DNA of 64,000 nt from Cryobacterium sp. Y29 (GCF_002929825.1 NZ_PJJN01000035.1:280208-344207); one strand, 5' to 3'. Shown: positions 7,796 to 21,586, numbered from the stretch's first letter. The notes: generated by a model not told the origin, from the letters alone. A program made the numbers and translations.

Positions 7796-9310
7796 CTACT
7801 CGTTGGAGCGCTGCAGCAGGGTGATGAACATGGCGTCGGTACCGTGGCGGTGCGGCCAGAGCTGAACGCTCCCGGTGTCGGCAGGCAGGTCAAGGTTCGC
7901 CGCGCTGAATGACTGCACGACGGCCGCAGTGTCGAGCACCGTCACGGTTCCGCCGGCAGCGCGCACGGCGAGGGCGACAATCGCCCGCGTCTCGGCGGTG
8001 TGCGGTGAGCAGGTGACATAGGCGAGGATGCCGCCGGGCTTGAGCGCGAGCAAGGCCGCCTCGATGAGTCCAAACTGCAGACCAGCGAGGTCGGCGACGT
8101 CCTTGGGCTGTTTGCGCCAACGAGCCTCGGGTCGGCGCCGAAGAGCGCCGAGGCCGGTGCAGGGGGCGTCGAGCAAAATACGGTCGAAGGTTTCCGGGTG
8201 CGTTCGGCCGATGGTCGTGCCGTCGATTTCCCACACCGCAACTGGCTCGGGGAGAGCCTCGAGGGCGGTGCGCACGAGGGTCGCCCGGGCGGGAACGAGC
8301 TCGTTGGCCACAAGTTCGGCTCCCCCGGCGCGTGCCTCGGAAGCGAGCAGGGCGGCCTTGCCACCGGGGCCGGCGCAGAGGTCGAGCCACCGCTCCCCCG
8401 CAACGATCGGCCGGGCCCGACTGAGTGCCAGAGCGGCGATCTGCGATCCCTCATCCTGCACCCGAATGCGACCCGCCGTCGCCGTCACGAGGTGGTAGGG
8501 GTCTCCGGAGTCCAACACAAAACCCACCGGTGAGAATTCATCGGCGAGGCCCAGCCGTTCGCGGTCTTCGTCGGTGGCGAGGCCGGGCAACGCGACCATA
8601 TTGACCTTCGCGGCCATGTTGTCAGCTGCGAGCAGATCGGCCAACTCGTCTTCGTGACCTTCCGCACGCAGTGCCTGCCGAAAGGCCCGCACGATCCAGG
8701 CGGGATGCGAATATTCGGCGGCGAGCCGGTCATCGACGTTGACCGCACCTTGGAGCACCCGGTCACGCCATTCCTCGGCGCTCGATCGGGAGATGGTGCG
8801 CAGCACGCCGTTGGTGAAACCGGTCGCGGAGCGTGAACCGACCTGCTTGGCGAGCGAGACGGATTCGTTGACCGCGGCGTGGGTCGCGATGCGGGTGGCC
8901 AGCAGCTGATGGGCGCCAAGGCGGAGCACATCGAGAATAGCCGGATCGATGGCGCTGACCGGTCTGTTGGCGGCGAGGGCGATCACACGGTCATAGAACC
9001 CCTGCATGCGCAGGGTGCCGTAGGTGAGCTCGGTCGCGAGGGCGGCATCCGCCGTATTCAGGGCTGCACGTTGAATGCGGGTCGGCAGCAGCAGGTTCGC
9101 GTACGCGTCGGATTCGCGCACCGCCGCAATCACCTCATAGGCGATGCGTCGGGCCGGCTGCACAAAGTCGGCCGGGGCCGGGCGAGACCGGGCATTACCC
9201 GACGGTGCCGACTCGGCCGCACGGTCCGAGTGAGCACGGTCCGAGCCTGCGCGGGGCGAGCGTGGACGGTCCGAGCCTCCGCGGTCCGAACCTGAGCGGT
9301 CGTCACTCAT
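7796..9310 (-). CDS. rsmB: 16S rRNA (cytosine-C5) methyltransferase, RsmB/Sun family
   Basis: A 504-residue protein with an N-terminal NusB-like RNA-binding domain (from FVQPARRIAYEVI, with NGVLRTISR) and a C-terminal SAM-dependent methyltransferase. LDLCAGPGGKAALLA is the SAM-binding loop; the two cysteines of the m5C chemistry lie in DAPCTGLGALRRRPEARWR and YVTCSPHTAE. I chose the ATG at 9310 because it overlaps the fmt stop as ATGA; a longer frame from 9346 would run into fmt. The first 45 or so residues are a low-complexity tail with repeated SDR units, unusual for the family and likely disordered. Confidence 0.94.
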   Translation of the reverse strand: MSDDRSGSDRGGSDRPRSPRAGSDRAHSDRAAESAPSGNARSRPAPADFVQPARRIAYEVIAAVRESDAYANLLLPTRIQRAALNTADAALATELTYGTLRMQGFYDRVIALAANRPVSAIDPAILDVLRLGAHQLLATRIATHAAVNESVSLAKQVGSRSATGFTNGVLRTISRSSAEEWRDRVLQGAVNVDDRLAAEYSHPAWIVRAFRQALRAEGHEDELADLLAADNMAAKVNMVALPGLATDEDRERLGLADEFSPVGFVLDSGDPYHLVTATAGRIRVQDEGSQIAALALSRARPIVAGERWLDLCAGPGGKAALLASEARAGGAELVANELVPARATLVRTALEALPEPVAVWEIDGTTIGRTHPETFDRILLDAPCTGLGALRRRPEARWRKQPKDVADLAGLQFGLIEAALLALKPGGILAYVTCSPHTAETRAIVALAVRAAGGTVTVLDTAAVVQSFSAANLDLPADTGSVQLWPHRHGTDAMFITLLQRSNE

Positions 9311-10224
9311 GACGCCGTCACCGATTCTGCTGCCACTCCGCGCCACCAGTCGTTCGCTGTCATCGCTGTCTTTCCGGCCGGTTGCACGCGCAGCAGAACC
9401 AGGGGTTCGGTCTGCGTGCCTACCAGCACTATCTTTTCGCGCTGCACAATAGTTCCGGCAGGCAGGTTGGGTTGGTCGACGCTCGGAGCGACCTCGAGAA
9501 GTTTCAATTCGGCGCCGTTCACGGTCGTGAACGCACCCGGCTCCGGGGTCACTCCGCGAATATGGTTGTAAACGGATGCCGCCGGTCGGCTGAACACGAT
9601 CCGCGCATCGTCCCGGACCAGTTTGGGCGCGAGGGTCGCCTCGCCGGTCTGCGCCACGGCCAGGGCGGTGCCGGCGGCGAGCTCGGAGACGACCCGCAGG
9701 AGCAGAGCGGCGCCGCTGTGACTGAGCTCATCGAGAAGTATTCCTGATGTGGAATGTGCGCCGAGAGGCTGGGAAAAACTTCCGAAAACGGCACCGGCGT
9801 CGAGTTCGGGTACCAGCTGGAACACTGCGGCGCCGGTGAGTTCATCACCGGCAATGACGGCGCGCTGCACCGGGGAGGCCCCCCGCCACCGTGGCAGGAG
9901 GGAGAAGTGCAGGTTGATCCAACCGAGGCGGGGAACGGAGAGCAGAGGCTCGCGCACGATGCCGCCGTAGGCGACGATGACACCGAGGTCAGGTTGCCGG
10001 GCACGGATAGTCTCGGTGGCCTCAGCGTCGAGTCGGTTGGTTTTCAGTACCGGGTAGCCATAGGCCACCGCGGCCTGCGCGACCGGCGACGGAGTGAGGG
10101 TGCGCTTGCGGCCGAGCGGAGCATCCGCTCGAGTGATCACGGAGACAATCTCGTTATCGGAGCTGGCCAGGGCCGTGAGGCTGGGCAGCGCGACCTCGGG
10201 CGTGCCGGCAAAGACGAGTTTCAT
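9307..10224 (-). CDS. fmt: methionyl-tRNA formyltransferase
   Basis: A 305-residue enzyme that formylates initiator Met-tRNA from 10-formyltetrahydrofolate. The N-terminal Rossmann domain begins KLVFAGTPEVALPSL. The catalytic region contains NLHFSLLPRWRGASPVQRA, and the C-terminal OB-like domain follows from about residue 205. The ATG directly abuts the priA TAA (TAAATG), and its stop overlaps rsmB, an arrangement conserved in many bacteria. Confidence 0.97.
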   Translation of the reverse strand: MKLVFAGTPEVALPSLTALASSDNEIVSVITRADAPLGRKRTLTPSPVAQAAVAYGYPVLKTNRLDAEATETIRARQPDLGVIVAYGGIVREPLLSVPRLGWINLHFSLLPRWRGASPVQRAVIAGDELTGAAVFQLVPELDAGAVFGSFSQPLGAHSTSGILLDELSHSGAALLLRVVSELAAGTALAVAQTGEATLAPKLVRDDARIVFSRPAASVYNHIRGVTPEPGAFTTVNGAELKLLEVAPSVDQPNLPAGTIVQREKIVLVGTQTEPLVLLRVQPAGKTAMTANDWWRGVAAESVTAS

Positions 10225-12270
10225 TTAGAGCAGCTCCGGGTCGTCGAATCGAACTTTAAGTGTAGGTGGCGGTTGGAACGAACCCGACTTCGACTTGCGG
10301 CGTTTGGCGGCGTTTCGCACGACCGCCGCCTTGAGCGCGTGGGCCACTTCATCGCCGCGGGCGTAACCGAACCGCACGACCGCCCGCACCAGGGGGGCGT
10401 CGGTGTCGACCGGGCCCAGTATGTCAAGGCCTGCCACCGCACCGAGATCGGCGAGGGCAGCGTCGACGTCTGCAGCGGTGCCGGTGACCGAAGCCACGCG
10501 CACGGCCGGCGGAAACCGCAGCTGGCGACGGTCGGCGAGCTCGCTCGCCGCGAAGCTGTCTGGCCGCCAGGAATTGAGCGCCCGGGCGAGGGCGCCCCCG
10601 ACCCCGGCGAGCAACACGGGAGCGCCGGGTGCGGCAAGAGCGGCCGCGTTGGCCCACCAGCGCAGGCAGTCCTCAGCGACGCGCAGCGATTCGCGGGCAA
10701 GCATCCGCTCGCCGTCGAGGATGAGGATGGCCCGGTAACCGCCGGTCGGCACCGGTTCGGCGCCCCGGGTGGCGATCACGAGAGCGGGCTGGGCGCCGAG
10801 GGTCTGAATCGTGTGTTCTCCGTCGGCGACGATGACGCGCGCGCCGGGAAAGGCACGGCCGAGTTCTTCGGCAGTGCGCCCGGTGCCGAGCGTCACGACG
10901 CGCAGTCTGGTGCCTTCGCAGTGTGCGCAGGTCCAACCGGCGGCGAGGGCGCCGCACCATCGACAAGACGGCACGGCCGAGGCTGACTTCAGCCCGAGCG
11001 GACCCTGGCAGTGGGTGCACCGGGCGGCTTTCTTGCAGCTTTGACAGGCGAGCATCGGGGCATACCCCGGGCTCGCGACCTGCACCAATACCGGCCCGAG
11101 CGCGAGCGCCTCCCGGGCGGCCTGCCACGCGGCCGACGGGATGCGGGCCGCGCGCGCCTGCTGGTCGGGTTCGGATTGAAAATCAGTGGGGATGATGCGC
11201 GGGTGTCGGTCGGCGGCCGGATTCACTTCGGTCAGGTACCCCAGCTCGACCAGGCGCTGGGATTCGACGCTGCGCGAGTGGCCGAGCAGCACGAGGGCGC
11301 AGTCACTGTCCTGCTGGCGCACCAGGGCCGCGTCGCGGGTATTGACGTAGGGGCTGAGCGGTTCGGAGTAGAGCGGGTCGCCGTCGTCCCAGACGGCGAT
11401 GAGGCCGAGGTCGTGCGCGGGGGCGTAGACGGCCGAGCGGTTGCCGAGGATGATGCGCGGCGCGGGCTCGAGGCAGGCCAGAAAGGCGCGGTACCGGTCG
11501 GGGTTCGGCTGACGGGCATCGACCCGGCAAAGCTGCAGCGTCGGGGCGAGCTGGGCCAGGGCGGCCTGTACCTGGTCCTGATCACGAAAGTCGGGCACGC
11601 AGAGAATGGCGCTCTGACCTGCGCTGACGGTGGCGACGGCGAGTTCGGCCAGGGTTTGGGCCCAACGGCCGATCGTGCTGCCGTCGACCAGCTGCGTGAG
11701 TTCGGGGATAGCGGCGACGGCGACGCGGTGGTGCTCCATGATCACACTGTCGAGCCGTCCGGTCGGGTAGCCGACGAAGGCGGGAGCGGCCAGACCGACC
11801 GATACGGGTGACGGAGCAGGATCAGCCGGCTCCGTACCCGTGCTCAAAACAGCAGGAACGGCCTGCGCAGCCAACCAGGCCTTTTCAACGCGCACCTGCC
11901 GCGGCGGCACCGCAAGTCGGATGATGTCACTCGCGTTCCCGGCAGCCCGATCCGCCAGCCGGCGCGCCAGTTTCCACACCTCGGGCGTGAGCACAACGGC
12001 CGGGGACACGACCGAGTCGATCGGACTCAGGGCGCCGCGGAAGGCGACATCCGTTTCCGAGTCGGACCGGGGCCGAGCGGATCGCGGATCCAGCACCTCG
12101 ATCACATACGCGTCGACGACACGGCCGCCGGAGCGAAAGGGCACCTTGACGCGCATTCCCGCCGCAACCTGACCGACCAGTTCGGTGGGGACGCCGTAGT
12201 CGAACAGGTGGTCCAGTTGCGGCAGGGGGGACTCGATCAGCACCCGTGCGACGAGGCCGGAGTGCGTCAT
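10225..12270 (-). CDS. priA: primosomal protein N' (PriA), helicase-deficient actinobacterial form
   Basis: A 681-residue replication restart protein. The N-terminal DNA-binding domain (about 1-110) and the eight-cysteine zinc region (Cys409, 412, 418, 421, 436, 439, 448, 451) are intact. The helicase motifs are not: no GxGKT-type Walker A is visible around residues 200-225, and the DEEH box is replaced by WDDGD (294-298). This matches known actinobacterial PriA proteins, which lack detectable helicase motifs. It probably acts as a loading platform rather than an unwinding enzyme. Confidence 0.92.
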   Translation of the reverse strand: MTHSGLVARVLIESPLPQLDHLFDYGVPTELVGQVAAGMRVKVPFRSGGRVVDAYVIEVLDPRSARPRSDSETDVAFRGALSPIDSVVSPAVVLTPEVWKLARRLADRAAGNASDIIRLAVPPRQVRVEKAWLAAQAVPAVLSTGTEPADPAPSPVSVGLAAPAFVGYPTGRLDSVIMEHHRVAVAAIPELTQLVDGSTIGRWAQTLAELAVATVSAGQSAILCVPDFRDQDQVQAALAQLAPTLQLCRVDARQPNPDRYRAFLACLEPAPRIILGNRSAVYAPAHDLGLIAVWDDGDPLYSEPLSPYVNTRDAALVRQQDSDCALVLLGHSRSVESQRLVELGYLTEVNPAADRHPRIIPTDFQSEPDQQARAARIPSAAWQAAREALALGPVLVQVASPGYAPMLACQSCKKAARCTHCQGPLGLKSASAVPSCRWCGALAAGWTCAHCEGTRLRVVTLGTGRTAEELGRAFPGARVIVADGEHTIQTLGAQPALVIATRGAEPVPTGGYRAILILDGERMLARESLRVAEDCLRWWANAAALAAPGAPVLLAGVGGALARALNSWRPDSFAASELADRRQLRFPPAVRVASVTGTAADVDAALADLGAVAGLDILGPVDTDAPLVRAVVRFGYARGDEVAHALKAAVVRNAAKRRKSKSGSFQPPPTLKVRFDDPELL

Positions 12271-12283
12271 GACTGCGCCGACT

Positions 12284-13477
12284 TCAGAGGCCGGCGGCGC
12301 GGATCAGGTCGTCGACCTTGTCGAGACGCTCCCAGGTGAAGTCGGGAAGCTCCCGGCCGAAGTGGCCATAAGTGGCCGTCTGCGCGTAGATGGGACGCAA
12401 CAGGTCGAGCGAGTGGATGATGGCTGCCGGTCGCAGGTCGAACACGGCGCGAATGGCCGCGGTGATCTCCTTGTCGGGCAGCACACCGGTGCCGAAAGTT
12501 TCCACGTACAGGCCAACCGGGGACGCCTTTCCGATCGCATAGGCAACCTGCACCTCGAGGCGCTCAGCCAGGCCGGCAGCCACGGCATTCTTCGCAACCC
12601 AGCGCATGGCATAGGCGGCAGACCGGTCGACCTTGGACGGGTCCTTGCCGCTGAACGCACCGCCGCCGTGACGGCTCGATCCGCCGTAGGTGTCGATGAT
12701 GATCTTGCGACCGGTGAGGCCGGCATCGCCCTGCGGGCCACCGATTTCAAAGCGCCCCGTCGGGTTGATCAGGGTTGTGAGCGCAGAAGAATCGAGATCG
12801 ATCAGGTCGAGCACCGGACGAATCACGAGCTCTTCCACCTCGAGGCGCAACTGCTCGGTGGAAACCGAGGGCGCGTGCTGGGTTGACACCACGACGGTCT
12901 CGACGGTGCGCGGAACGATTCCGTCATAGCCGATGGTGACCTGGGTCTTGCCGTCGGGGCGCAGGTAATCGAGTTCGCCGCTCTTGCGCACGAAGGCGAG
13001 GCGTTCGGCCAGGCGGTGGGCGATCCAGATGGGGATCGGCATGAGTTCGGGGGTTTCGCGGGTGGCGTAGCCGAACATGATGCCCTGGTCGCCGGCGCCC
13101 TGGCGGTCGAAGTCGTCGAGGCTGGACTGCTCGCGCGTTTCGAAGGCGTTGTCGACGCCCTGGGCGATGTCGGGCGACTGGCCGCCGATAGAGATTTCAA
13201 CACCGCAGGAGCGGCCGTCGAACCAGACGTCGGAAGAGTCATAGCCGATGTCTGTGATGCACTTGCGTACGATCGAGGGAATCTCGACATACGCCTCGGT
13301 AGAGACCTCGCCCGCCACATGCACGAGCCCCGTCGTGACCAGGGTCTCAACCGCCACCCGGCTGTGCGGATCATCGGTGAGCAGGGCATCGAGGATACTG
13401 TCGGAGATCTGGTCGCAGATCTTGTCGGGGTGACCCTCGGTCACTGATTCCGAGGTGAAGAGGCGAAGATCGCTCAT
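12284..13477 (-). CDS. metK: S-adenosylmethionine synthase
   Basis: A 397-residue enzyme that makes S-adenosylmethionine from ATP and methionine. Motifs are complete: [21 protein letters not shown] at the N-terminus, [12 protein letters not shown] and [19 protein letters not shown]. It stands between coaBC and priA, with a 74-bp gap upstream that probably holds some control sequence, although I see no SAM riboswitch there. It supplies the methyl donor used by RsmB and other methylases. Confidence 0.98.
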   Translation of the reverse strand: MSDLRLFTSESVTEGHPDKICDQISDSILDALLTDDPHSRVAVETLVTTGLVHVAGEVSTEAYVEIPSIVRKCITDIGYDSSDVWFDGRSCGVEISIGGQSPDIAQGVDNAFETREQSSLDDFDRQGAGDQGIMFGYATRETPELMPIPIWIAHRLAERLAFVRKSGELDYLRPDGKTQVTIGYDGIVPRTVETVVVSTQHAPSVSTEQLRLEVEELVIRPVLDLIDLDSSALTTLINPTGRFEIGGPQGDAGLTGRKIIIDTYGGSSRHGGGAFSGKDPSKVDRSAAYAMRWVAKNAVAAGLAERLEVQVAYAIGKASPVGLYVETFGTGVLPDKEITAAIRAVFDLRPAAIIHSLDLLRPIYAQTATYGHFGRELPDFTWERLDKVDDLIRAAGL

Positions 13478-13551
13478 CTGGCCCGTCTCTGTTTACTGAA
13501 AAACGTAGTTTTGAATGAAAACGTAGGAGTTGTCGCCTGTCGCAGCGGACG

Positions 13552-14778
13552 CTAGCCGATCAGGTCAAGTATGCAATTGGCCACCGACACTTTGCTGCCG
13601 GAGGCCTCATTCACTATAACTCCGTCGCGATCGAGCACCGTCACGGTGTTACGTTCCGTGCCGAAACCGACGCTCGGGCCCACCCTGTTCACGACCAGGT
13701 AGTCACAACCCTTGCGGGAGATTTTGGCGCGACCGAGGGTGAGCAGCCGATCGGCATCCGTTTCCGTCTCGGCGGCGAAGCCGATGATCAGCTGGCCCCG
13801 CCGGCGCGCAGCAGACAGGCTGGCCAGGATGTCGGGATTTTTGACAAGTTCCAGGGTGAGGGTATCCCCCACGTCTTCCTTCTTGATTTTACCGACCTGC
13901 ACGGTCTTGGGCCGATAGTCGGCCACCGCGGCGGCCATGATGATGACCTCGGCTGATTCGGCGGCGAGCGTCATAGCCTCGTGCATCTCCAGGGCGCTGG
14001 TGACCCTGACGGTGGTGACGCTGGTGGGAACCGGCACCTCGAGGTTGGCGGCGACCAGGGTGACCTGAGCTCCCCGGGCCAGCGCAGCCTGAGCGAGTGC
14101 GACGCCTTGCTTTCCACTCGACCGATTGCCGAGGAACCGCACCGGATCGAGAGGTTCCCTGGTGCCGCCGGCGCTGATCAGCACCCGGCGACCGGTCAGA
14201 TCGTGCACAGCGGATGCCGCGGACTCACCACCGGGCTGCAAGCGGTCGAGCACGGCCAAAGCCATCGCCACGATGGTCTCGGGTTCCTCCATGCGCCCAG
14301 CGCCGGTGTCGGTTCCGGTGAGGCGGCCGACGCCGGGGCCGACGATGGTGACGCCGCGCGACCTCAGTGTGGCGACATTGGCGACCGTGGCCGCGTTGTT
14401 CCACATCTCGGTGTGCATGGCCGGGGCGATCACGAGCGGCGCGGTGCTGGCCAGAATCGTGTTGCCGAGCAGATCGTCGGCGAGGCCAACGGCGAGTTTG
14501 GCAATGCTGTTAGCCGTAGCCGGGGCCACGACGATGAGGTCCGCGCTCTGCCCGATGGCTACGTGGCGCACCTCCGCAACGCCCTCATAGAGGTCTGTGT
14601 ACACCGGGTTACGCGAGATCGCTTCAAGGGTCGGCTTGCCAACGAAGCGCAGGGCAGCGGTGGTGGCGACGACGTGCACCGAGTCGCCGTTCAACACGAA
14701 AGCGCGCACGATGTTGACTGCCTTGTACGCTGCGATGCCGCCGGTGATGCCGACGACGATCGTGCGAGGTGTCTTCAT
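13552..14778 (-). CDS. coaBC: bifunctional phosphopantothenoylcysteine decarboxylase/synthetase
   Basis: A 408-residue fusion for two steps of coenzyme A synthesis. The N-terminal CoaC half is a flavoprotein (GITGGIAAYKAVNIVRAF, then APAMHTEMWNN around residue 120). The C-terminal CoaB half starts near 195 with RRVLISAGGTREPLDPVRFLGNRSSGKQG and binds CTP and 4'-phosphopantothenate. The usual PAMN is PAMH here, which I take as lineage variation. It follows rpoZ by 24 bases, an arrangement widespread in bacteria. Confidence 0.96.
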   Translation of the reverse strand: MKTPRTIVVGITGGIAAYKAVNIVRAFVLNGDSVHVVATTAALRFVGKPTLEAISRNPVYTDLYEGVAEVRHVAIGQSADLIVVAPATANSIAKLAVGLADDLLGNTILASTAPLVIAPAMHTEMWNNAATVANVATLRSRGVTIVGPGVGRLTGTDTGAGRMEEPETIVAMALAVLDRLQPGGESAASAVHDLTGRRVLISAGGTREPLDPVRFLGNRSSGKQGVALAQAALARGAQVTLVAANLEVPVPTSVTTVRVTSALEMHEAMTLAAESAEVIIMAAAVADYRPKTVQVGKIKKEDVGDTLTLELVKNPDILASLSAARRRGQLIIGFAAETETDADRLLTLGRAKISRKGCDYLVVNRVGPSVGFGTERNTVTVLDRDGVIVNEASGSKVSVANCILDLIG

Positions 14779-14802
14779 CCTGCGCGCTTAGTGGGTGGTG
14801 TT

Positions 14803-15063
14803 CTAGGCCTCGACGATCGGGCGGGAAACGAGCTTGTCGTCGTTGATCTCGCGCAGTGCAACCGACAGCGGCTTGTCCTCGACGGTTGAGTCGACGAGCG
14901 GTCCGACATTGTCGAACAGGCTGCCTTCGTGGAGGTCGGCGTAGTAGTCGTTGATCTGGCGCGCACGCTTGGACGCAAAAATCACGAGGGCATACTTCGA
15001 ATCAACCTTGGACAGCAGGTCGTCGATGGGCGGGTCAATGATGCCAGTGGGCTTGTTCGCCAT
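14803..15063 (-). CDS. rpoZ: RNA polymerase omega subunit
   Basis: An 86-residue protein, [20 protein letters not shown] at the start, with the conserved [16 protein letters not shown] helix that wraps the beta' tail of RNA polymerase. The ATG at 15063 has AGGAG nine bases upstream; a longer frame to 15138 lacks support. The order gmk-rpoZ-coaBC is standard for actinobacteria. Confidence 0.95.
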   Translation of the reverse strand: MANKPTGIIDPPIDDLLSKVDSKYALVIFASKRARQINDYYADLHEGSLFDNVGPLVDSTVEDKPLSVALREINDDKLVSRPIVEA

Positions 15064-15178
15064 TGGTGTCACACTCCTAATAGAGCACGGCCGTGGCCTG
15101 TGCGAATCTGTTGTTGAACGAGAACATACGAGGGGCAAGCGCGTCCGAGGACTCGCAAGAATTCATAAGAAGCGGGCG

Positions 15179-16108
15179 CTACGGCATGCTGGATGCAGCG
15201 CGGATCTCCATCAAGTCTACGACCTCACGAGCGGCGTCGCCGACATCATGGTTGATCACGCGATAATCGAACTCGCCCTGGGCCGCTAATTCCAGCTTTG
15301 CGGTCTCCAGACGGCGGGCCTGTTCTGCCGCGTCTTCGGTGCCGCGACCGATCAAGCGGCGCACCAGTTCCTCCCAGCTCGGTGGCAGTAGGAACACGAG
15401 GCGGGCCTCCGGCATGGCACGCCGAACGGCGCGGGCGCCCTGCAGATCGATTTCGAGAAGCACGCTGTTGCCTGCAGCGATGGCGTCGTCGACCGGTCCG
15501 CGAGGGGTGCCGTAGCGGTAAGCGTTGTGCACTGTGGCCCACTCCAGCAATTCGCCGGATTCGATCATTTTATCGAACTCGTCGTCAGAGACAAAGAAAT
15601 AGCTCACTCCCTCGACCTCTCCCGGACGCGGCGCTCGGGTCGTCGCTGAAACGGAGAGCAACACGTGCGGGTAGTTCTCGCGAATGTACCCGGCAACAGT
15701 TCCCTTGCCGACAGCAGTCGGGCCAGCAAGAACGATGAGCTTGGAGTCGACCGAGCTATGGCGCAGGGTGGGTCGTTCAGAGAGAAAATCGCGCAGCCGA
15801 TCGCGCTGGTGACGGCCGAGCCCACCGAGACGTTTGGACGGTGAAATCTCCAAGCGGTGAATGATGCGCTGCATCTTGGTCACGCCGATGGCCGGAATAC
15901 TCACGAGCAGCTCGGTCACTCGCAGCCGACCTTCGGTTCCGATCGGGTTCGCAATCGCTGTGGCGAGTACCTCGAGCGCGGTCCGTTCGCCAGAGGCAAC
16001 CTCCGCCTTGACCTGGGCGCGAGCGCGGCGTGCCGCAACAGCGGCCCGCGAGGCAGCCACCCGGTCAACTTCGGGCGGGGTTGGACGATTTTCAGCCACG
16101 AACGGCAC
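15179..16108 (-). CDS. gmk: guanylate kinase with N-terminal mIHF-like domain
   Basis: A 309-residue fusion. Residues about 18-110 match the actinobacterial integration host factor (mIHF), a nucleoid protein: an Ala/Arg-rich helix, then [21 protein letters not shown] and [16 protein letters not shown]. Residues 122-309 are guanylate kinase, with P-loop GPTAVGKGT at 129-137 and [16 protein letters not shown], which phosphorylates GMP. In most actinobacteria mihF and gmk are adjacent separate genes. There is no separate gmk stop/start signal within this frame. The GTG at 16108 overlaps pyrF by 17 bases; a GTG at 16099 is an alternative. Confidence 0.93.
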   Translation of the reverse strand: MPFVAENRPTPPEVDRVAASRAAVAARRARAQVKAEVASGERTALEVLATAIANPIGTEGRLRVTELLVSIPAIGVTKMQRIIHRLEISPSKRLGGLGRHQRDRLRDFLSERPTLRHSSVDSKLIVLAGPTAVGKGTVAGYIRENYPHVLLSVSATTRAPRPGEVEGVSYFFVSDDEFDKMIESGELLEWATVHNAYRYGTPRGPVDDAIAAGNSVLLEIDLQGARAVRRAMPEARLVFLLPPSWEELVRRLIGRGTEDAAEQARRLETAKLELAAQGEFDYRVINHDVGDAAREVVDLMEIRAASSMP

Positions 16109-17017
16109 CTACCTCGGCTACTCGGCGCTCAATGGCTTCATCGATTCGGTGGGGTCCGGCCGAGAGCACACTGCGCGATTCACTCACGATAACCCCATCG
16201 GCGTATCCGCCATATATCGAGATCAGATCCATAATATTCCCACCTTGGTGTCCGAAGCCCGGTGCGAGCACGGGTGTTCGAAATTCGGTCGGCGCCTGGT
16301 GCACGTCAATGCCAAAGAGGGCCAGGTCGACAGTGGCTCCCAGCACGACGCCGATCGACCCGAGACCGGCCACTGCCCGAACGGATGCCGCCACTTCGCT
16401 GGCCCTGCCGTTACGCGCATTGCGCTCTCCGACATCGACGAGAATGGCGCGAGCGACACTCGAACCGGCGTACCTTCCGTCGGCCACGATTGCTCGCTGA
16501 ATGTTTCCGGCCTCGGGGTTGGACGTCGCTGCAAGCAAGAAGACACCCTTGCCGTGTGCGGCCGCAAGACTGAGTGACGAGTCGAGCGAACCGACTCCCA
16601 TGTACGCGGCCAGGGTGAGGGCATCCACTTCGAGCGGGGAACCGGGTGAGAACCAGGCCTCGGCATAGGCCAGGGCGCTCGTGCCGAGGTCGCCGCGTTT
16701 GGCGTCGCCGATCACGAGCAGACCAGCCTGCCGCGCGTCGGCCAGTACCCGCTCGAGCGCGACGAACCCGGCCGAACCGAAACGTTCGTAGAAAGCGACC
16801 TGAGGTTTGACCAGGCCGACCCGACCGGCCGCAGCGGCGACAACCGTGCGGCCGAAGGATTCGGCGCCGGCGGCCGTGTCGGGTAGGTTCCAGTCGCTCA
16901 GCAGCCAGGCATGCGGATCGATGCCCACGCACAGCTGGCCGCGCTCGGCGAACACTCGAGCGAGACGATCACCGAAGGAGAGCACCGATCCGGTCACGCC
17001 CGGTTCAGGCGACGTCG

Positions 17018-17021
<4 letters not shown>
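16092..17021 (-). CDS. pyrF: orotidine 5'-phosphate decarboxylase, type 2
   Basis: A 309-residue enzyme for the last step of UMP synthesis. The catalytic signature [18 protein letters not shown] and the long N-terminal region with [14 protein letters not shown] place it in the type 2 group typical of actinobacteria. Its GTG overlaps the carB stop as GTGA, so it is the last gene of the pyrimidine run proper before gmk. Confidence 0.96.
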
Positions 17022-20304
<3,283 letters not shown>

Positions 20305-20305
<1 letters not shown>

Positions 20306-21585
20306 TATTTGGTTTCTCCTGCAATGCCGCGCTGCGAAGCCAGCACAACGTCTCTGAATCGATCGAACAAGTGGTTGGCGTCGTGCGGGCCGGAGGCTGC
20401 CTCCGGGTGGTACTGCACCGAGAAAGCGTTGATATCGAGGCAGCGGATGCCTTCGACTACCTGGTCGTTGAGGCTGTAGTGGCTGACTTCCACGCGGCCG
20501 AACCCGGCGCGCGAGTCGTGGACGCCCTCGATGGGCATGTCGACGGCGAATCCATGGTTTTGCGAAGTGATCTCCACTCGTCCGGTGGTCTTGTCGAGCA
20601 CGGGCTGGTTGATGCCCCGGTGCCCGAAGGGCAGCTTGTAGGTGCGAAAACCGAGCGCCCGGCCGAGCAGCTGGTTGCCGAAGCAGATACCGAAGTAGGG
20701 AATGCCGGCGCGAAGCACCTCCTGCAGCAGGGTGACGTGGGCGTCGGAGGCGGCCGGGTCACCGGGTCCGTTGGAGAAGAACAGGGCAGAGGGCTTCAGC
20801 GAGAGAACGTGTTCGGCGGTGACCGACTGCGGCAAGACGAGCACCTCGAACCCGCGCTCGGCGAGGTAGGTGAGCGTGCTGGTCTTCACACCGAGGTCGA
20901 GCACCGCGACGGAGCCGATGCGTTCGCCCTGGGCGGGAATCGAGAAGGGTTCGACCGTCGAGACCTCCAGCGAGAGATTGCGACCGCGCATGGGCGCGCC
21001 CGAGAGCACCCGTTCGAGCTGTTCACTGTCGGACAAGCCGAACATGTCGCCCGAGAAGATGCCGCTTTTCATCGCGCCCTTCGAGCGAATGTGGCGGGTG
21101 ATCGCACGGGTATCGATGCCGCTGATCCCGACGACGCCCTGGGCTTCGAGGTCATCGTCGAGGGTGCGGGTGGCACGATGATTCGAGGCGATCCGGGCCG
21201 GTTCCCGCACGATGAAGCCGGCGACCCAGATTTTCTTGGACTCCATGTCCTGGTCGTTCATTCCGGTGTTGCCGATGTGCGGGGCAGTCATGAGTACGAT
21301 CTGCCCGGCGTAGGACGGGTCGGTCAGGGTTTCCTGATAGCCGGTCATGCCGGTAGCGAAGACGATTTCGCCGAGCGTCTGGCCTTCGCTGCCGTAGCGG
21401 CGGCCCACGAAGCGGCGGCCGTCTTCGAGAACGAGTACGGCCGGGCCCGGCCGGTCGGTCGCCGAGAAAGTGCTACCCGATGCGGGCAATACGGCGGCAG
21501 CGGATGCGACGGCGTCGCTTGGTGCGGCATCCGTTGGTACAGCCTGGATTGCTTCTGCCTGGTTTGGAGCGGTCGAGTCGGGCAC
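20305..21585 (-). CDS. carA: carbamoyl phosphate synthase small subunit
   Basis: A 426-residue glutaminase subunit that delivers ammonia to CarB. The class I glutamine amidotransferase triad is visible: Cys in [15 protein letters not shown] and His/Glu in [13 protein letters not shown]. The core starts near [14 protein letters not shown], so about 50 residues of Ala/Ser-rich sequence precede it. I chose the GTG at 21585 because GAGG lies six bases upstream and the upstream stop ends at 21587. The ATG at 21603 (432 residues) would overlap the PH gene by 17 bases and has a weak ribosome site. Confidence 0.93.
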
Positions 21586-21586
21586 G

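Noticed and set aside
9754..10986. 410-codon plus-strand frame over fmt and priA
   Set aside because: Runs across two real minus-strand genes and has no recognisable domain.
12284..13551. SAM riboswitch upstream of metK
   Set aside because: The 74-bp gap is too short and shows none of the conserved SAM riboswitch core.
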